Origin: Mycobacterium sp. DL99
Lineage (GTDB): Bacteria; Actinomycetota; Actinomycetes; Mycobacteriales; Mycobacteriaceae
Assembly (NCBI RefSeq): GCF_004762045.1
Contig: NZ_SJOM01000007.1
Coordinates: 5,073,798 to 5,137,797 of the forward strand
Length of the DNA: 64,000 nt
Reading direction: 5' to 3'
The notes under the pieces are model-generated. The model ran no database searches. It was not told where the DNA came from and saw only the letters and a program-made list of their open reading frames with translations. This document shows, in pieces, positions 1-8,444 of the stretch. A program made the position numbers and the translations under genes. How positions within the stretch are numbered: the stretch's first letter is position 1; each line of letters opens with the position of its first letter.

Positions 1-260
1 GCTCTCCTCATCTCGGATAGCGGTCCGCGAATGGACGCTACTTTCTGCCAGCACCTAGATCTACAGACTGCTTCACAGGCAGATTACGCACCGTCAACCC
101 AGTTGGACAGGTCAACACGAGCGCATTCGCTGGGTGCAGAAGGACGTTCGTCGCTTTGGGCGGTGATGGTGCCTGAGTTTGCCGGCCCTAGGCCAGCTCA
201 CCCTAGCTGAGAAGTTGCTGGAGGCAAGGTATTCCACGCGGCGCGATGCCCCCGATGTGT
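1..260. other. No gene recognised at the left edge
   Basis: This stretch lies downstream of the cbs stop codon and runs to the window edge. Short open frames exist on both strands, but none has a plausible start, a ribosome-binding site or a recognisable product. In M. tuberculosis cbs is followed by pra (Rv1078); nothing resembling it is visible here. A promoter or the edge of a neighbouring gene may lie here, but I cannot support either. Confidence 0.4.
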
Positions 261-1655
261 CTAGTGCCGACCGCCGCCCTCGGACAGGAACCCGAGCAGA
301 TCGTGGCGGGTGAGCACGCCGACAGGCTTGCCCTCCTCGACGACCATCACCGCGTCGCACTCGCGCAGCGTCTTGGCGGCCGTGGAAACCAACTCCCCCG
401 CACCGATCAGCGGCAACGGCGGGCTCATGTGTTCCGCGACCGCGTCGGCCAACTTCGCCCGGCCCTCGAACACCGCGGACAGCAGTTCCCGCTCTGACAC
501 GCTGCCCGCGACCTCACCCGCCATCACTGGAGGCTCGGCGCCGACCACCGGCATCTGGGAGACGCCGTATTCGCGGAGGATGCCGATCGCGTCGCGCACC
601 GTCTCCGAAGGGTGGGTGTGCACCAGGTCGGGCAGCGCGCCGGACTTGCCGCGCATCACGTCTCCGACGGTCGACTGCTCGATCGAACCGTCCAGCCGGT
701 TGCGCAGGAATCCGTAGGACGACATCCATGCGTCGTTGAAAATCTTTGAGAGATAACCGCGTCCGCCGTCGGGCAACAACACCACGACGACCGAGCCCGG
801 GCCGGCCTTGCGGGCCACCTCGAGTGCGGCCACCACGGCCATGCCGCAGGATCCGCCGACCAGCAGCGCCTCTTCGCGGGCCAGCCGTCGGGTCATGTCG
901 AACGAATCGGCGTCGGAGACGGCGATGATCTCGTCGGGGACCGAGGGGTCGTATGCCGATGGCCAGAAGTCCTCGCCGACGCCTTCCACCAGGTAGGGAC
1001 GGCCCGTCCCGCCGGAGTAGACCGAGCCTTCCGGATCGGCGCCGATGATCTTCACCTTCCCGTCCGATACCTCCTTGAGGTACCGGCCGGTGCCGGTGAT
1101 GGTGCCGCCGGTGCCGACGCCGGCCACGAAATGCGTCACCGTTCCATCGGTGTCGGCCCAGATCTCCGGGCCCGTGGTCTCGTAGTGGCTCTCCGGCCCC
1201 ATCGGGTTGGAGTACTGGTCCGGCTTCCAGGCGCCGTCGATCTCCTCGACGAGGCGGTTGGAGACGCTGTAGTAGCTGTCCGGGTGGTCCGGCGGTACCG
1301 CCGTCGGGCACACCACGACCTCGGCACCGTAGGCGCGCAACACATTCTGCTTGTCCTCGCTGACCTTGTCAGGGCAGACGAAGATGCACTTGTATCCGCG
1401 CGTCTGGGCCACCAGCGCCAGACCCACCCCGGTGTTGCCGGACGTCGGTTCGACGATGGTGCCGCCGGGCTTGAGCTCACCGCTGGCCTCGGCGGCGTCG
1501 ATCATCTTGGCCGCGATGCGGTCCTTTGAGCTGCCACCGGGGTTCAGGTACTCGATCTTGGCCAGGACCACCCCCGAGCCTTCGGGGACAACTGAGTTCA
1601 GCTGGACCAGCGGGGTATTGCCGATGAGCTCACTGATGTGCCTGGCGATGCGCAT
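261..1655 (-). CDS. cbs: Cystathionine beta-synthase
   Basis: PLP-dependent fold-type II enzyme that condenses serine with homocysteine to give cystathionine in the cytosol, the first step of reverse transsulfuration. The 464-residue protein has the family layout. An N-terminal catalytic domain carries the PLP lysine K44 in GGSSKDR, the substrate loop SGNTG and the glycine-rich phosphate loop GVGTGGTITGTG. A pair of CBS regulatory domains occupies roughly residues 335-460. There is no N-terminal heme-binding extension, as expected for a bacterial form. It is the homologue of Rv1077 and sits 29 bases downstream of the lipU-like gene on the same strand, so the two may be co-transcribed. Cysteine synthase is the main alternative, but the CBS-domain tail argues for Cbs. 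Confidence 0.95.
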   Translation of the reverse strand: MRIARHISELIGNTPLVQLNSVVPEGSGVVLAKIEYLNPGGSSKDRIAAKMIDAAEASGELKPGGTIVEPTSGNTGVGLALVAQTRGYKCIFVCPDKVSEDKQNVLRAYGAEVVVCPTAVPPDHPDSYYSVSNRLVEEIDGAWKPDQYSNPMGPESHYETTGPEIWADTDGTVTHFVAGVGTGGTITGTGRYLKEVSDGKVKIIGADPEGSVYSGGTGRPYLVEGVGEDFWPSAYDPSVPDEIIAVSDADSFDMTRRLAREEALLVGGSCGMAVVAALEVARKAGPGSVVVVLLPDGGRGYLSKIFNDAWMSSYGFLRNRLDGSIEQSTVGDVMRGKSGALPDLVHTHPSETVRDAIGILREYGVSQMPVVGAEPPVMAGEVAGSVSERELLSAVFEGRAKLADAVAEHMSPPLPLIGAGELVSTAAKTLRECDAVMVVEEGKPVGVLTRHDLLGFLSEGGGRH

Positions 1656-1684
1656 ACGTCAATGGTCTCAGGCCCGCCGAAAGC

Positions 1685-2722
1685 TCACCAGGTGGCCTCT
1701 CGAATGTATTCGCCGATCTGACGCAACGAGCGCTTCGCTTCCGACGCCAGAGGCGCCGCGAGCTGGAAGACATGCATCTGACCGGGCCAGATCCGGAGCT
1801 CGACGGGAACCCCCGCCGCGGCCAGCATGTGCGCGGCTTTTCGCGCATCGCTGAGCAGAACCTCCGAGCCCGACGCGTGGATCAGCGTGCGCGGCAGACC
1901 GGGCTCGACATGATCGAGCGGCTCGTAGACCTGCTCACCCTTGCGTCTGGCCGCGGCCTCGATGAGCTCGACGAGGGCTTCGAACGCCTTGGCCGGGAAC
2001 ATCGCCTCCGAGTGCATGTTCGGGTGGTTGGCCCGGGACTCGTTGTCGATCTCGAACAGCGGCGACATCGTCACCAGCGCGGCCGGCATCTCGCCCTCGT
2101 CGACCAGGCGCTCGGCCAGTGCCAGCGACAGATAGCCGCCTGCCGAGTCGCCGGCCAGCACGATCTGGTCCGGCTGGTAGCCGGCCAGCCGCAGCCAGCG
2201 GTACGCGTCGTAACAGTCGTCGATCGCGGTGCCCACGGAGTGCTTGGGCAGCATGCGGTAATCGACCACGAGCACCGGGCTGTCGGCGTATCCGGACAGA
2301 GCCGTGACGATCCCGGAGTGGGTATTGGCCCCGCAGGCCAGGAACGCACCGCCGTGCAGATAGAGGATGACGCTGCGTTTTCCGTCGGCGGGAAGGACGC
2401 CGTCGGCCCGCACGAGCTGCGCCTTGCAGTTGGGCAGCGCGATGGTGGCCTTGATGGTCCCGGGCGCCGGGCGGATCAGCCGGGCGGCGAAATTGACCAA
2501 CCCGAACGGCCACGGCAGATGCGGTACGTGGCTACCAATTGCCAGGGTCGGCTTGATTGTCAGCATGGCCGCCAGCGAAACCAATCGGCCTGCCAGGCTC
2601 GGGCCGTCCTCGACCACCTCGACGGGCGCGCCGTCACTGACCGGGAACCTACGCCCGCGGTGGGCCCTGGCTGGGCTTATGCCGGCATGATGCGACCTGG
2701 ATATCTCGCTCGGTGCAGTCAT
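1685..2722 (-). CDS. lipU: LipU-like alpha/beta-hydrolase (hormone-sensitive lipase family)
   Basis: Probable esterase/lipase of the hormone-sensitive lipase family, acting on short to medium acyl esters. With the ATG chosen here it is 345 residues. The oxyanion-hole motif HGGAF is near residues 123-127 and the nucleophile elbow GDSAGG places the catalytic serine at 193. The C-terminal Asp (in SEVLLSDA) and His (in GQMHVF) complete the triad. No convincing signal peptide is seen. The ATG has AGGAAG eight bases upstream; an in-frame GTG nine bases earlier (2731) is the alternative start. Position between cbs and a divergent SGNH esterase matches lipU (Rv1076). Natural substrate unknown. Confidence 0.88.
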   Translation of the reverse strand: MTAPSEISRSHHAGISPARAHRGRRFPVSDGAPVEVVEDGPSLAGRLVSLAAMLTIKPTLAIGSHVPHLPWPFGLVNFAARLIRPAPGTIKATIALPNCKAQLVRADGVLPADGKRSVILYLHGGAFLACGANTHSGIVTALSGYADSPVLVVDYRMLPKHSVGTAIDDCYDAYRWLRLAGYQPDQIVLAGDSAGGYLSLALAERLVDEGEMPAALVTMSPLFEIDNESRANHPNMHSEAMFPAKAFEALVELIEAAARRKGEQVYEPLDHVEPGLPRTLIHASGSEVLLSDARKAAHMLAAAGVPVELRIWPGQMHVFQLAAPLASEAKRSLRQIGEYIREATW

Positions 2723-2731
2723 CGTCACCAC

Positions 2732-2914
2732 TTCCTACGTCTTTGTAGTGCTAGGTGAGCTTCGTCACTCAGACAACCCGGGTAACTTAGCTTGACATCC
2801 GTAAACAGTTCAACAGTCAAATAAACTGATTTGATACCGGACTTGATACAGCACCGTGATCGCCACGCTGAAGCGCCACGCGGAGAACCCGTCTGACCCA
2901 CCTAGACTGGTCAC
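2732..2914. promoter_or_regulatory. Divergent promoter region between lipU-like and SGNH esterase genes
   Basis: AT-rich for this genome. It holds a TTGACA-like hexamer, a short inverted pair CAGTT/AACTG and a direct repeat of TTGATAC about ten bases apart, all upstream of the lipU-like gene. On the plus strand the last element is TAGACT at 2903-2908, exactly 6 bases before the GTG start of the esterase, which fits leaderless transcription. The repeats could be an operator; no regulator can be named. Confidence 0.5.
2903..2908 (+). promoter_or_regulatory. -10 box of leaderless SGNH esterase gene
   Basis: TAGACT lies exactly 6 bases before the GTG start codon. In mycobacteria a TANNNT hexamer at -12 to -7 of the initiation codon marks leaderless transcription starting on the codon itself. 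This supports the start chosen for the esterase. Confidence 0.65.
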
Positions 2915-3889
2915 GTGGGTTCAAGCCGAAGTGCTCCTCACGTGCGCGTCCCGCGCCGTTCGACCATCGCCCTCGCCGCTGCGGCGACGCTGGCGTCAAC
3001 TGGATCGGCTTATATCGGAGCACGCAACCTGCTCAGTGGGCAGGCTGACAAGGCCCGTCAGGTCATCCCCAAGTCCTGGGACATCCCACCCCGCGCCGAT
3101 GGCGTGTATCTCCCCGGCGGCGGGCCGGTCGAGAAGTGGGAACGCGGAGTCCCGTTCGACCTGCACCTGATGATCTTCGGCGACTCCACGGCCACCGGAT
3201 ACGGCTGCCGCGTGCCCGACGAGGTGCCGGGAGTGCTGATCGCGCGCGGTGTGGCCGAGCAGTTCGGCAAACGAGTCCGCTTGAGCACCAAGGCGATTGT
3301 CGGCGCCACATCCAAGGGGTTGTCCGGCCAGATCGATGCCATGTTCGTCGCCGGCCCACCGCCGGATGCCGCTGTGATCATGATCGGCGCCAACGACATC
3401 ACCAAACCCAACGGCATCGGGCCGTCGGCGCGACGGGTCGGCGACGCCGTGCGCCGGCTACGGGCGGCGGGAGCCGTCGTCGTGGTCGGCACCTGCCCCG
3501 ACTTCGGGGTGATCACCGCCATCCCTCAACCGTTGCGCACCGTCGCGCGCAACCTCGGCCTGCGCCTTGCCCGCGCCCAGGCCGGCGCCGTGCGAGCGGC
3601 CGGCGGCATACCCGTGCCGTTCTCCGATCTCCTGGCCCGGGACTTCCACAAGGCCCCTGACCTGCTGTTCTCCGAGGACATGTTCCATCCGTCGGCGGCC
3701 GGTTATGCACTGGCGGCCAAGCAGTTGCTGCCTGCGCTGTGCACTGTCCTCGGCGAGTGGGACGGTGACGCGGCGCTGGAATCCGGAGCCGCCGACACCC
3801 GGACACTGTTGACCCGGCTCGGCGGAGTCAGCAGGCTGTGGCGCCGCTCAACCGGGGTGCCCGCACCCATCGTGGTGCACGCGGGCTAG
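2915..3889 (+). CDS. SGNH/GDSL-type esterase, Rv1075c homologue
   Basis: Secreted or membrane-anchored serine esterase of the SGNH-hydrolase superfamily, 324 residues. A basic N-terminus followed by a hydrophobic stretch (about residues 17-35) suggests a signal peptide or anchor. The block I motif FGDSTATGYG places the nucleophile at Ser91, IGANDIT is the SGNH Asn block, and DMFHPS supplies Asp255 and His258. The spacing of these three residues equals that of the triad I recall for M. tuberculosis Rv1075c (Ser80, Asp244, His247). The GTG start is preceded by TAGACT at -12 to -7 with no Shine-Dalgarno, consistent with a leaderless mRNA. It is followed after 44 bases by fadA3 on the same strand, as in M. 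tuberculosis. Confidence 0.92.
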   Translation: MGSSRSAPHVRVPRRSTIALAAAATLASTGSAYIGARNLLSGQADKARQVIPKSWDIPPRADGVYLPGGGPVEKWERGVPFDLHLMIFGDSTATGYGCRVPDEVPGVLIARGVAEQFGKRVRLSTKAIVGATSKGLSGQIDAMFVAGPPPDAAVIMIGANDITKPNGIGPSARRVGDAVRRLRAAGAVVVVGTCPDFGVITAIPQPLRTVARNLGLRLARAQAGAVRAAGGIPVPFSDLLARDFHKAPDLLFSEDMFHPSAAGYALAAKQLLPALCTVLGEWDGDAALESGAADTRTLLTRLGGVSRLWRRSTGVPAPIVVHAG

Positions 3890-3933
3890 TTTCAACCTGA
3901 GTTTTCTAAGCCATTCGATTAGCAGGAGCCGTC

Positions 3934-5151
3934 ATGCCTGAAGCCGTCATCGTTGCCACTGCCCGCTCGCCGATCGGCCGGGCCGTCAAGGGCTCACTGG
4001 CCACCATGCGTCCCGACGACCTGGCCGCGCAGATGGTCAAGGCCGTTCTCGACAAGGTGCCCGCACTGGATCCGCGCGACGTCGTCGACCTGATGATGGG
4101 CTGCGCACAGCCTGCCGGTGAGGCCGGCTACAACATCGCCCGCGCCGTGGCCGTCGAGCTCGGCTATGACTTCATGCCGGGCACCACCGTCAACCGCTAC
4201 TGTTCCTCGTCGCTGCAGACCACCCGGATGGCGTTCCACGCGATCAAGGCCGGCGAGGGCGACGTGTTCATCTCTGCCGGCGTCGAGACCGTGTCGCGCT
4301 TCGGCGTCGGAGCCGCTGACGGTGCCCCGAACAGCAAGAACGCGTTGTTCGCCGACGCCCAGGAACGAACCGCCAAGCAAGCCGAGGGCGCCGACTCCTG
4401 GACCGACCCGCGCGAGAACGACCTGCTGCCCGACGTCTACATCGCGATGGGCCAGACCGGCGAGAACGTCGCGCTACACACCGGCATCAGCCGCGAGGAC
4501 CAGGACCACTGGGGCGTGCGGTCGCAGAACAAGGCCGAAGAGGCCATCAAGAACGGCTTCTTCGAGCGCGAGATCGTTCCCGTGACGTTGCCCGACGGCA
4601 CCGTGGTCTCCACCGATGACGGCCCGCGTGCCGGCACCACCTACGAGAAGATCAGCCAGCTCAAGCCGGTGTTCCGGCCCAACGGCACCATCACCGCCGG
4701 CAATGCCTGCCCCCTGAACGACGGCGCGGCCGCCGTGGTGATCATGAGCGACACCAAGGCCAAGGAACTGGGCCTGACCCCGCTGGCCCGCATCGTGTCC
4801 ACCGGCGTTTCCGGCCTGTCGCCGGAGATCATGGGCCTCGGCCCGATCGACGCCGTCAAGCAGGCGCTCGGGAACGCGAAGATGGAACTCTCCGACATCG
4901 ACCTCTACGAGATCAACGAGGCGTTCGCGGTGCAGGTCCTCGGTTCGGCCCGCGCACTCGGCATGGACGAGGACAGGCTGAACGTCTCGGGCGGCGCGAT
5001 CGCGCTGGGCCACCCGTTCGGCATGACCGGTGCCCGTATCACCGCGACGCTGCTGAACAACCTGCAGACCTACGACAAGACCTTCGGCATCGAGACCATG
5101 TGTGTCGGTGGCGGCCAGGGTATGGCGATGGTTGTGGAGCGCCTGAGCTAG
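3934..5151 (+). CDS. fadA3: Acetyl-CoA acyltransferase (thiolase)
   Basis: Degradative thiolase that cleaves 3-ketoacyl-CoA with CoA in the last step of beta-oxidation. Length (405 residues) is normal. Motifs in order are the nucleophilic Cys90 in NRYCSSS, NEAFA, the His motif GHPFGMTGAR and the C-terminal acid/base cysteine in CVGGGQG. AGGAG sits about eight bases before the ATG. It is the homologue of Rv1074c. A large inverted repeat lies immediately downstream, between it and the convergent DUF559-family gene. Substrate chain length or sterol specificity cannot be read from sequence alone. Confidence 0.93.
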   Translation: MPEAVIVATARSPIGRAVKGSLATMRPDDLAAQMVKAVLDKVPALDPRDVVDLMMGCAQPAGEAGYNIARAVAVELGYDFMPGTTVNRYCSSSLQTTRMAFHAIKAGEGDVFISAGVETVSRFGVGAADGAPNSKNALFADAQERTAKQAEGADSWTDPRENDLLPDVYIAMGQTGENVALHTGISREDQDHWGVRSQNKAEEAIKNGFFEREIVPVTLPDGTVVSTDDGPRAGTTYEKISQLKPVFRPNGTITAGNACPLNDGAAAVVIMSDTKAKELGLTPLARIVSTGVSGLSPEIMGLGPIDAVKQALGNAKMELSDIDLYEINEAFAVQVLGSARALGMDEDRLNVSGGAIALGHPFGMTGARITATLLNNLQTYDKTFGIETMCVGGGQGMAMVVERLS

Positions 5152-5154
5152 TTC

Positions 5155-5187
5155 GCCTTTGCACCTTTGCACCTTTGCACCTTTGCC
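5155..5187. repeat. Short tandem repeat after fadA3
   Basis: An 8-base unit, GCACCTTT, is repeated three times with a partial fourth, starting four bases after the fadA3 stop and ending at the left arm of the long inverted repeat. Such a tract may vary in copy number between strains. Confidence 0.75.
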
Positions 5188-5241
5188 GAGTCTGCGTACA
5201 GATCGCGATTTCACCCGATTTCGCGATCTGTACGCAGACTC
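5188..5241. terminator. 21-bp perfect inverted repeat between convergent genes
   Basis: Two perfectly complementary 21-base arms, 5188-5208 and 5221-5241, flank a 12-base loop. The hairpin lies between the ends of fadA3 (+) and the DUF559-family gene (-), where a bidirectional terminator would be expected. Neither side has a U-tract, which is usual for mycobacterial hairpins. The right arm contains CGCAGACTCG, which recurs three times upstream of the DUF559-family gene, so this may also be a dispersed repeat element. Confidence 0.65.
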
Positions 5242-5248
5242 GTTGCAC

Positions 5249-6109
5249 TCACGGCAGGGTGACTTGCCTACCAGCGAGTGCGTCGCGGACCCGCCGCAGG
5301 ATCTCGGACGGCCGGTCCTCTGCCACCACTCTGATGATGATCCAGCCCATCCGCTCCAGCTCGGCGATCCGGCGGATGTCCTTCACGTACTGCATGCGAT
5401 CACTGCGATGTTGGTCGCCGTCGTACTCCACCGCGACCATCCATTCGGCCCAACCCATATCGAGGTAGGCGAACGGATAGCCATTTGCCCCCACCACGGG
5501 GATCTGAGTCTGCGGGCGCGGTAGACCGTCGTCGATGAGGAGCAGGCGCAGCCAGGTCTCCTTCGGAGATTGGGCCCCTGCATCGAGCATCGGAAGCACC
5601 CTCTCAAGTTGGCGCAGTCCGCGGGCTCCGTGATGCCGTGCAGCCACTTCTTCGACATCGCGAACCTTGAATCCTGTTGCCCTGACGAGGGAATCGAGCC
5701 GGGCCACCGCGCGACCGATCCCCGGGGTGCGGCCGATGTCGAAGGCAGTCCGCTCCGGTGTCGTCACGGGAAGCTCGTGGGCCTGTCCGATCTCGGTCGG
5801 CTGCAAGCACATTGCGGATGTCCGCACGCCGAGCGGGCACCGGGCATTGACCCACCTCAACTCGATCGGTGCGGAATCGTCGACCCATTTCGCCCCGTGC
5901 AAGGCCGCCGCGGTGATACCTGCCAGCACTCCCTGGCGGTGCGACCACAGCCATGCCGCCCTGGCCCGATCAACCAGCCCCGGGCTGAAGTCCCGGGCCA
6001 CATAGACATCAGGGAAGACGGCGAGGAAGTTGGCACGCAACTGGTGCTTGCGGATCAGACCGGCCCGCAACGCTTCTGAGCCGATGAACGGACTGTCGAA
6101 GATGCTCAC
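5249..6109 (-). CDS. DUF559 / AbiEi-antitoxin-like protein, Rv1073 homologue
   Basis: Conserved mycobacterial protein of unknown function. The N-terminal half (SIFDSPFIGSEAL onward) resembles the winged-helix and following domain of AbiEi-type antitoxins. The C-terminal part contains a PD-(D/E)XK-like DUF559 fold, with AYLDMGWAEWMVAVEYDGDQH carrying the likely acidic residues, followed by RIAELERMGWIIIRV. The GTG start gives 286 residues, close to the 283 I recall for Rv1073; an ATG at 6130 would add seven residues. No AbiEii-type toxin gene lies next to it, so a toxin-antitoxin role is doubtful. It stands between fadA3 and the Rv1072-like gene as in M. tuberculosis and is flanked on both sides by related repeats. 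Confidence 0.8.
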   Translation of the reverse strand: MSIFDSPFIGSEALRAGLIRKHQLRANFLAVFPDVYVARDFSPGLVDRARAAWLWSHRQGVLAGITAAALHGAKWVDDSAPIELRWVNARCPLGVRTSAMCLQPTEIGQAHELPVTTPERTAFDIGRTPGIGRAVARLDSLVRATGFKVRDVEEVAARHHGARGLRQLERVLPMLDAGAQSPKETWLRLLLIDDGLPRPQTQIPVVGANGYPFAYLDMGWAEWMVAVEYDGDQHRSDRMQYVKDIRRIAELERMGWIIIRVVAEDRPSEILRRVRDALAGRQVTLP

Positions 6110-6250
6110 GGCGCCTACGGTGCGAGGCATCCCCGACAGCCACCATTCGTGCAGGCGTCGGCGAGCCACGGCTGTGGATGAAATCGACTCTGTGTACAGG
6201 CCTCCGAGCCTGCGCTCAGAGCACGGTTTCGCGCGATTTCACGCTCTCAA

Positions 6251-6307
6251 CGCAGACTCGGCACCCTCGGCGCAGACTCGGCACCCTCAGCGCAGATTCG
6301 GCGCTTG
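6251..6307. repeat. Three tandem 20-bp repeats upstream of the DUF559-family gene
   Basis: Two nearly identical 20-base units at 6251-6270 and 6271-6290 (CGCAGACTCGGCACCCTCGG and a copy ending CAG) are followed by a degenerate third unit. The leading CGCAGACTCG is also part of the long inverted repeat at 5188-5241. Just upstream, a GACTCTGTGTACAG stretch resembles the opposite arm of that repeat. The same element therefore appears on both sides of the gene. Confidence 0.7.
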
Positions 6308-6314
6308 CCCGAAA

Positions 6315-6354
6315 AAGGCAAAAGAAAAAGGCGCCCGCAATCGCAGACGCCTTT
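6315..6354 (-). terminator. Rho-independent terminator of the BI-1/YccA-like gene
   Basis: Read on the minus strand, the arms AAAGGCG and CGCCTTT enclose an inner imperfect stem, followed by TTTTTC and TTTT. It begins about 16 bases after the stop of the Rv1072-like gene. This is an unusually canonical terminator with a U-tract for such a GC-rich genome. Confidence 0.8.
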
Positions 6355-6369
6355 CTCGGGGCAGGGTTG

Positions 6370-7218
6370 CTAGTCGTTGTTGAAGTACGACAGCAACCGC
6401 AGGATCTCGATGTACAGCCAGACCAGGGTGACGGTCAGGCCCAGGGCGATGCCCCATGCGGCCTTCTCCGGAGCACCGGCGCGGATCATCTGGTCCGCTG
6501 CGTCGAAGTCGATCAGGAAGCTGAACGCAGCCAGGGCAATGACGAACAGCGAGAACGCGATGGACAGGCCACCGCCCGAACGCAGGCCCAGGCCTTCACC
6601 GCCGCCAACACCGAACATTGCGAGCACGAAGTTGACCAGAACCAGTGCCAGCACGCCGAACATCGCGGCGACGATCATCCGGGTGAACTTGGGCGTCACG
6701 CGGATGGCGCCGGTCTTGTAGACCACGAGCATGCCGATGAACACACCGATCGAGGCCACCACGGCCTGGAAGATCATGCTGGGCCCGCCGCTGGACACCA
6801 GGTTGGCGAAGAGGAACGACGCCGCGCCGAGGAACAGACCCTCCAGCGCCGCGTACGTCAGCACGATGGCCGGGTTGTCCTGCTTGCGGCCGAAGGTGGC
6901 GATCAGCACCATGACCAGACCGCCGAGGCCACCGATCATGGTGAACGGCATCATCAGGGCCGTGTTTCCGGCCACCAGGAAGTAGGACACGACCGCGACG
7001 GCCGACACGACGGCCAGCGTGATGCCGGTCTTGGTGACGACGTCATCGATGGTCAGCGGCCGAGAAACACCAGTCTGGGGCTGCTCCAGGTACTCCTGCG
7101 CGTAGGGCTGCGCATGCACCTGCTGTGTACCGAAGCCGGCGGCTCCGGTACCGAATTGTGCGTATCCGCCCTGCTGCTTCGGCAGGCTGCGGAATACCGG
7201 GTTGCTGGTTTCGCGCAC
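6370..7218 (-). CDS. Bax inhibitor-1/YccA family membrane protein, Rv1072 homologue
   Basis: Polytopic inner-membrane protein of 282 residues. A Gln/Gly/Tyr-rich cytosolic N-terminus of about 55 residues precedes seven hydrophobic segments, ending in WLYIEILRLLSYF. Segments such as NPAIVLTYAALEGLFLGAAS are typical of the BI-1/YccA superfamily, whose members modulate stress responses or ion leakage; the role in mycobacteria is not established. The GTG start has AGGAG about ten bases upstream. A clear U-tract terminator follows the stop. The divergent neighbour is echA9. Confidence 0.9.
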   Translation of the reverse strand: MRETSNPVFRSLPKQQGGYAQFGTGAAGFGTQQVHAQPYAQEYLEQPQTGVSRPLTIDDVVTKTGITLAVVSAVAVVSYFLVAGNTALMMPFTMIGGLGGLVMVLIATFGRKQDNPAIVLTYAALEGLFLGAASFLFANLVSSGGPSMIFQAVVASIGVFIGMLVVYKTGAIRVTPKFTRMIVAAMFGVLALVLVNFVLAMFGVGGGEGLGLRSGGGLSIAFSLFVIALAAFSFLIDFDAADQMIRAGAPEKAAWGIALGLTVTLVWLYIEILRLLSYFNND

Positions 7219-7381
7219 CGTCGGGTTCCTCTCCTATGAGATGTTCGGTAACGAACTATCTGGCTCAACGATCGATGTCCCTGGCGGGTTCCCGTCGAGG
7301 CCAAAAAGACTCTCAGGAAACTTCCAGGTTTGATCTTGAGGCAAACCCTACCCGTAGCGCACCGTCCCTGGGAGGCCGAAC

Positions 7382-7387
7382 TAGATT
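7382..7387 (+). promoter_or_regulatory. -10 box of echA9
   Basis: TAGATT lies 7 bases before the GTG start of echA9, giving a leaderless or one-base-leader transcript. No Shine-Dalgarno is visible before that GTG. Confidence 0.6.
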
Positions 7388-7394
7388 GCATCTC

Positions 7395-8444
7395 GTGACA
7401 GAAAACGAGGACGTCCTAGTAAGTGTCCGCAACGGCGTCGGGATCCTTACGCTGAACCGGCCCAAGGCGATCAACTCGCTCAACGATGCGATGGTCGCGG
7501 GCATGTCCGAGGCACTCCACGCCTGGGAGAACGACGACTCCGTTCACACCGTGCTGCTGACCGGCTCTGGCGAACGCGGCCTGTGCGCGGGCGGAGACGT
7601 CGTGGCGCTCTATCACAGCGCCCGGGAGGGCGGCGCCGACGCGCGCCGGTTCTGGTACGACGAGTACCTGCTGAACGCCTACATCGGCAGCTATCCCAAG
7701 CCGTACGTGGCGTTGATGGATGGCATCGTGATGGGCGGCGGCGTGGGTGTGGCCGCGCACGGGACCGTTCGGGTGGCCACCGACACCACCAAGATGGCGA
7801 TGCCCGAGGTCGGCATCGGCTTCATCCCCGACGTCGGTGGCACGTACCTGTTGTCGCGGGCTCCCGGCGCGCTCGGATTGCACGCCGCGCTCACCGGTGC
7901 ACCGTTCTCCGGTGCCGACGCGATCGCCATGGGTTTCGCCGATCACTACGTGCCCCATGACAAGTTGGCCGACTTCATCGAGTCCGTCATCGCCGACGGC
8001 GTCCAGAACGCGCTGGCTACCTATGCCATCGAACCGCCCGCCAGCCCACTGCTCGAGCAGCGCAGCTGGATCGACGAGTGCTATGCCGGCGAATCCGTGG
8101 CAGACATCATCGCCGCACTGCGCGGTCACGGCGCAGGACCAGCCGGCGATGCCGCCGACCTCATCGCCACCCGCTCCCCCGTTGCGCTGGCCGTCACGCT
8201 CGAAGCGGTGCGCCGGGCGGCCAAGCTGGAGACACTGGAGGACGTGCTGCGCCAGGAATACCGGACCTCGTGCGCATCGGTGAAGTCCCATGATTTCGTC
8301 GAGGGCATCCGGGCTCAGCTCGTCGACAAGGACCGCAACCCGCAGTGGTCACCTTCCTCGATCGCAGCGGTCACCCCCGCTGACGTCGAGGCGTACTTCG
8401 TTCCGGCAGACCCCGACCTGACCTTCCAGGAGGAGAACAAATGA
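7395..8444 (+). CDS. echA9: Enoyl-CoA hydratase/isomerase family, 3-hydroxyisobutyryl-CoA hydrolase-like
   Basis: Crotonase-superfamily protein of 349 residues. Its length, the GLCAGGDVVALYHSAREG oxyanion-hole segment, and MPEVGIGFIPDVGGTYLLSR are typical of the 3-hydroxyisobutyryl-CoA hydrolase subgroup used in valine catabolism rather than of plain hydratases. The C-terminal DFVEGIRAQLVDKDRNPQW is the usual family ending. The GTG start is placed by the upstream TAGATT -10 box and by alignment with Rv1071c. Its stop overlaps the echA8 start as ATGA, so the two are translationally coupled. Confidence 0.92.
   Translation: MTENEDVLVSVRNGVGILTLNRPKAINSLNDAMVAGMSEALHAWENDDSVHTVLLTGSGERGLCAGGDVVALYHSAREGGADARRFWYDEYLLNAYIGSYPKPYVALMDGIVMGGGVGVAAHGTVRVATDTTKMAMPEVGIGFIPDVGGTYLLSRAPGALGLHAALTGAPFSGADAIAMGFADHYVPHDKLADFIESVIADGVQNALATYAIEPPASPLLEQRSWIDECYAGESVADIIAALRGHGAGPAGDAADLIATRSPVALAVTLEAVRRAAKLETLEDVLRQEYRTSCASVKSHDFVEGIRAQLVDKDRNPQWSPSSIAAVTPADVEAYFVPADPDLTFQEENK

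Noticed and set aside
1..260. Short basic ORFs at the left edge
   Set aside because: No start, ribosome-binding site or recognisable product; the length is consistent with chance in GC-rich DNA.
5249..6109. Defence or toxin-antitoxin system based on the AbiEi-like domain
   Set aside because: No AbiEii-type toxin gene is adjacent and the gene is conserved housekeeping context in mycobacteria (Rv1073).
6251..6307. CRISPR array
   Set aside because: The 20-base units are directly tandem with no spacers, and only three copies exist.
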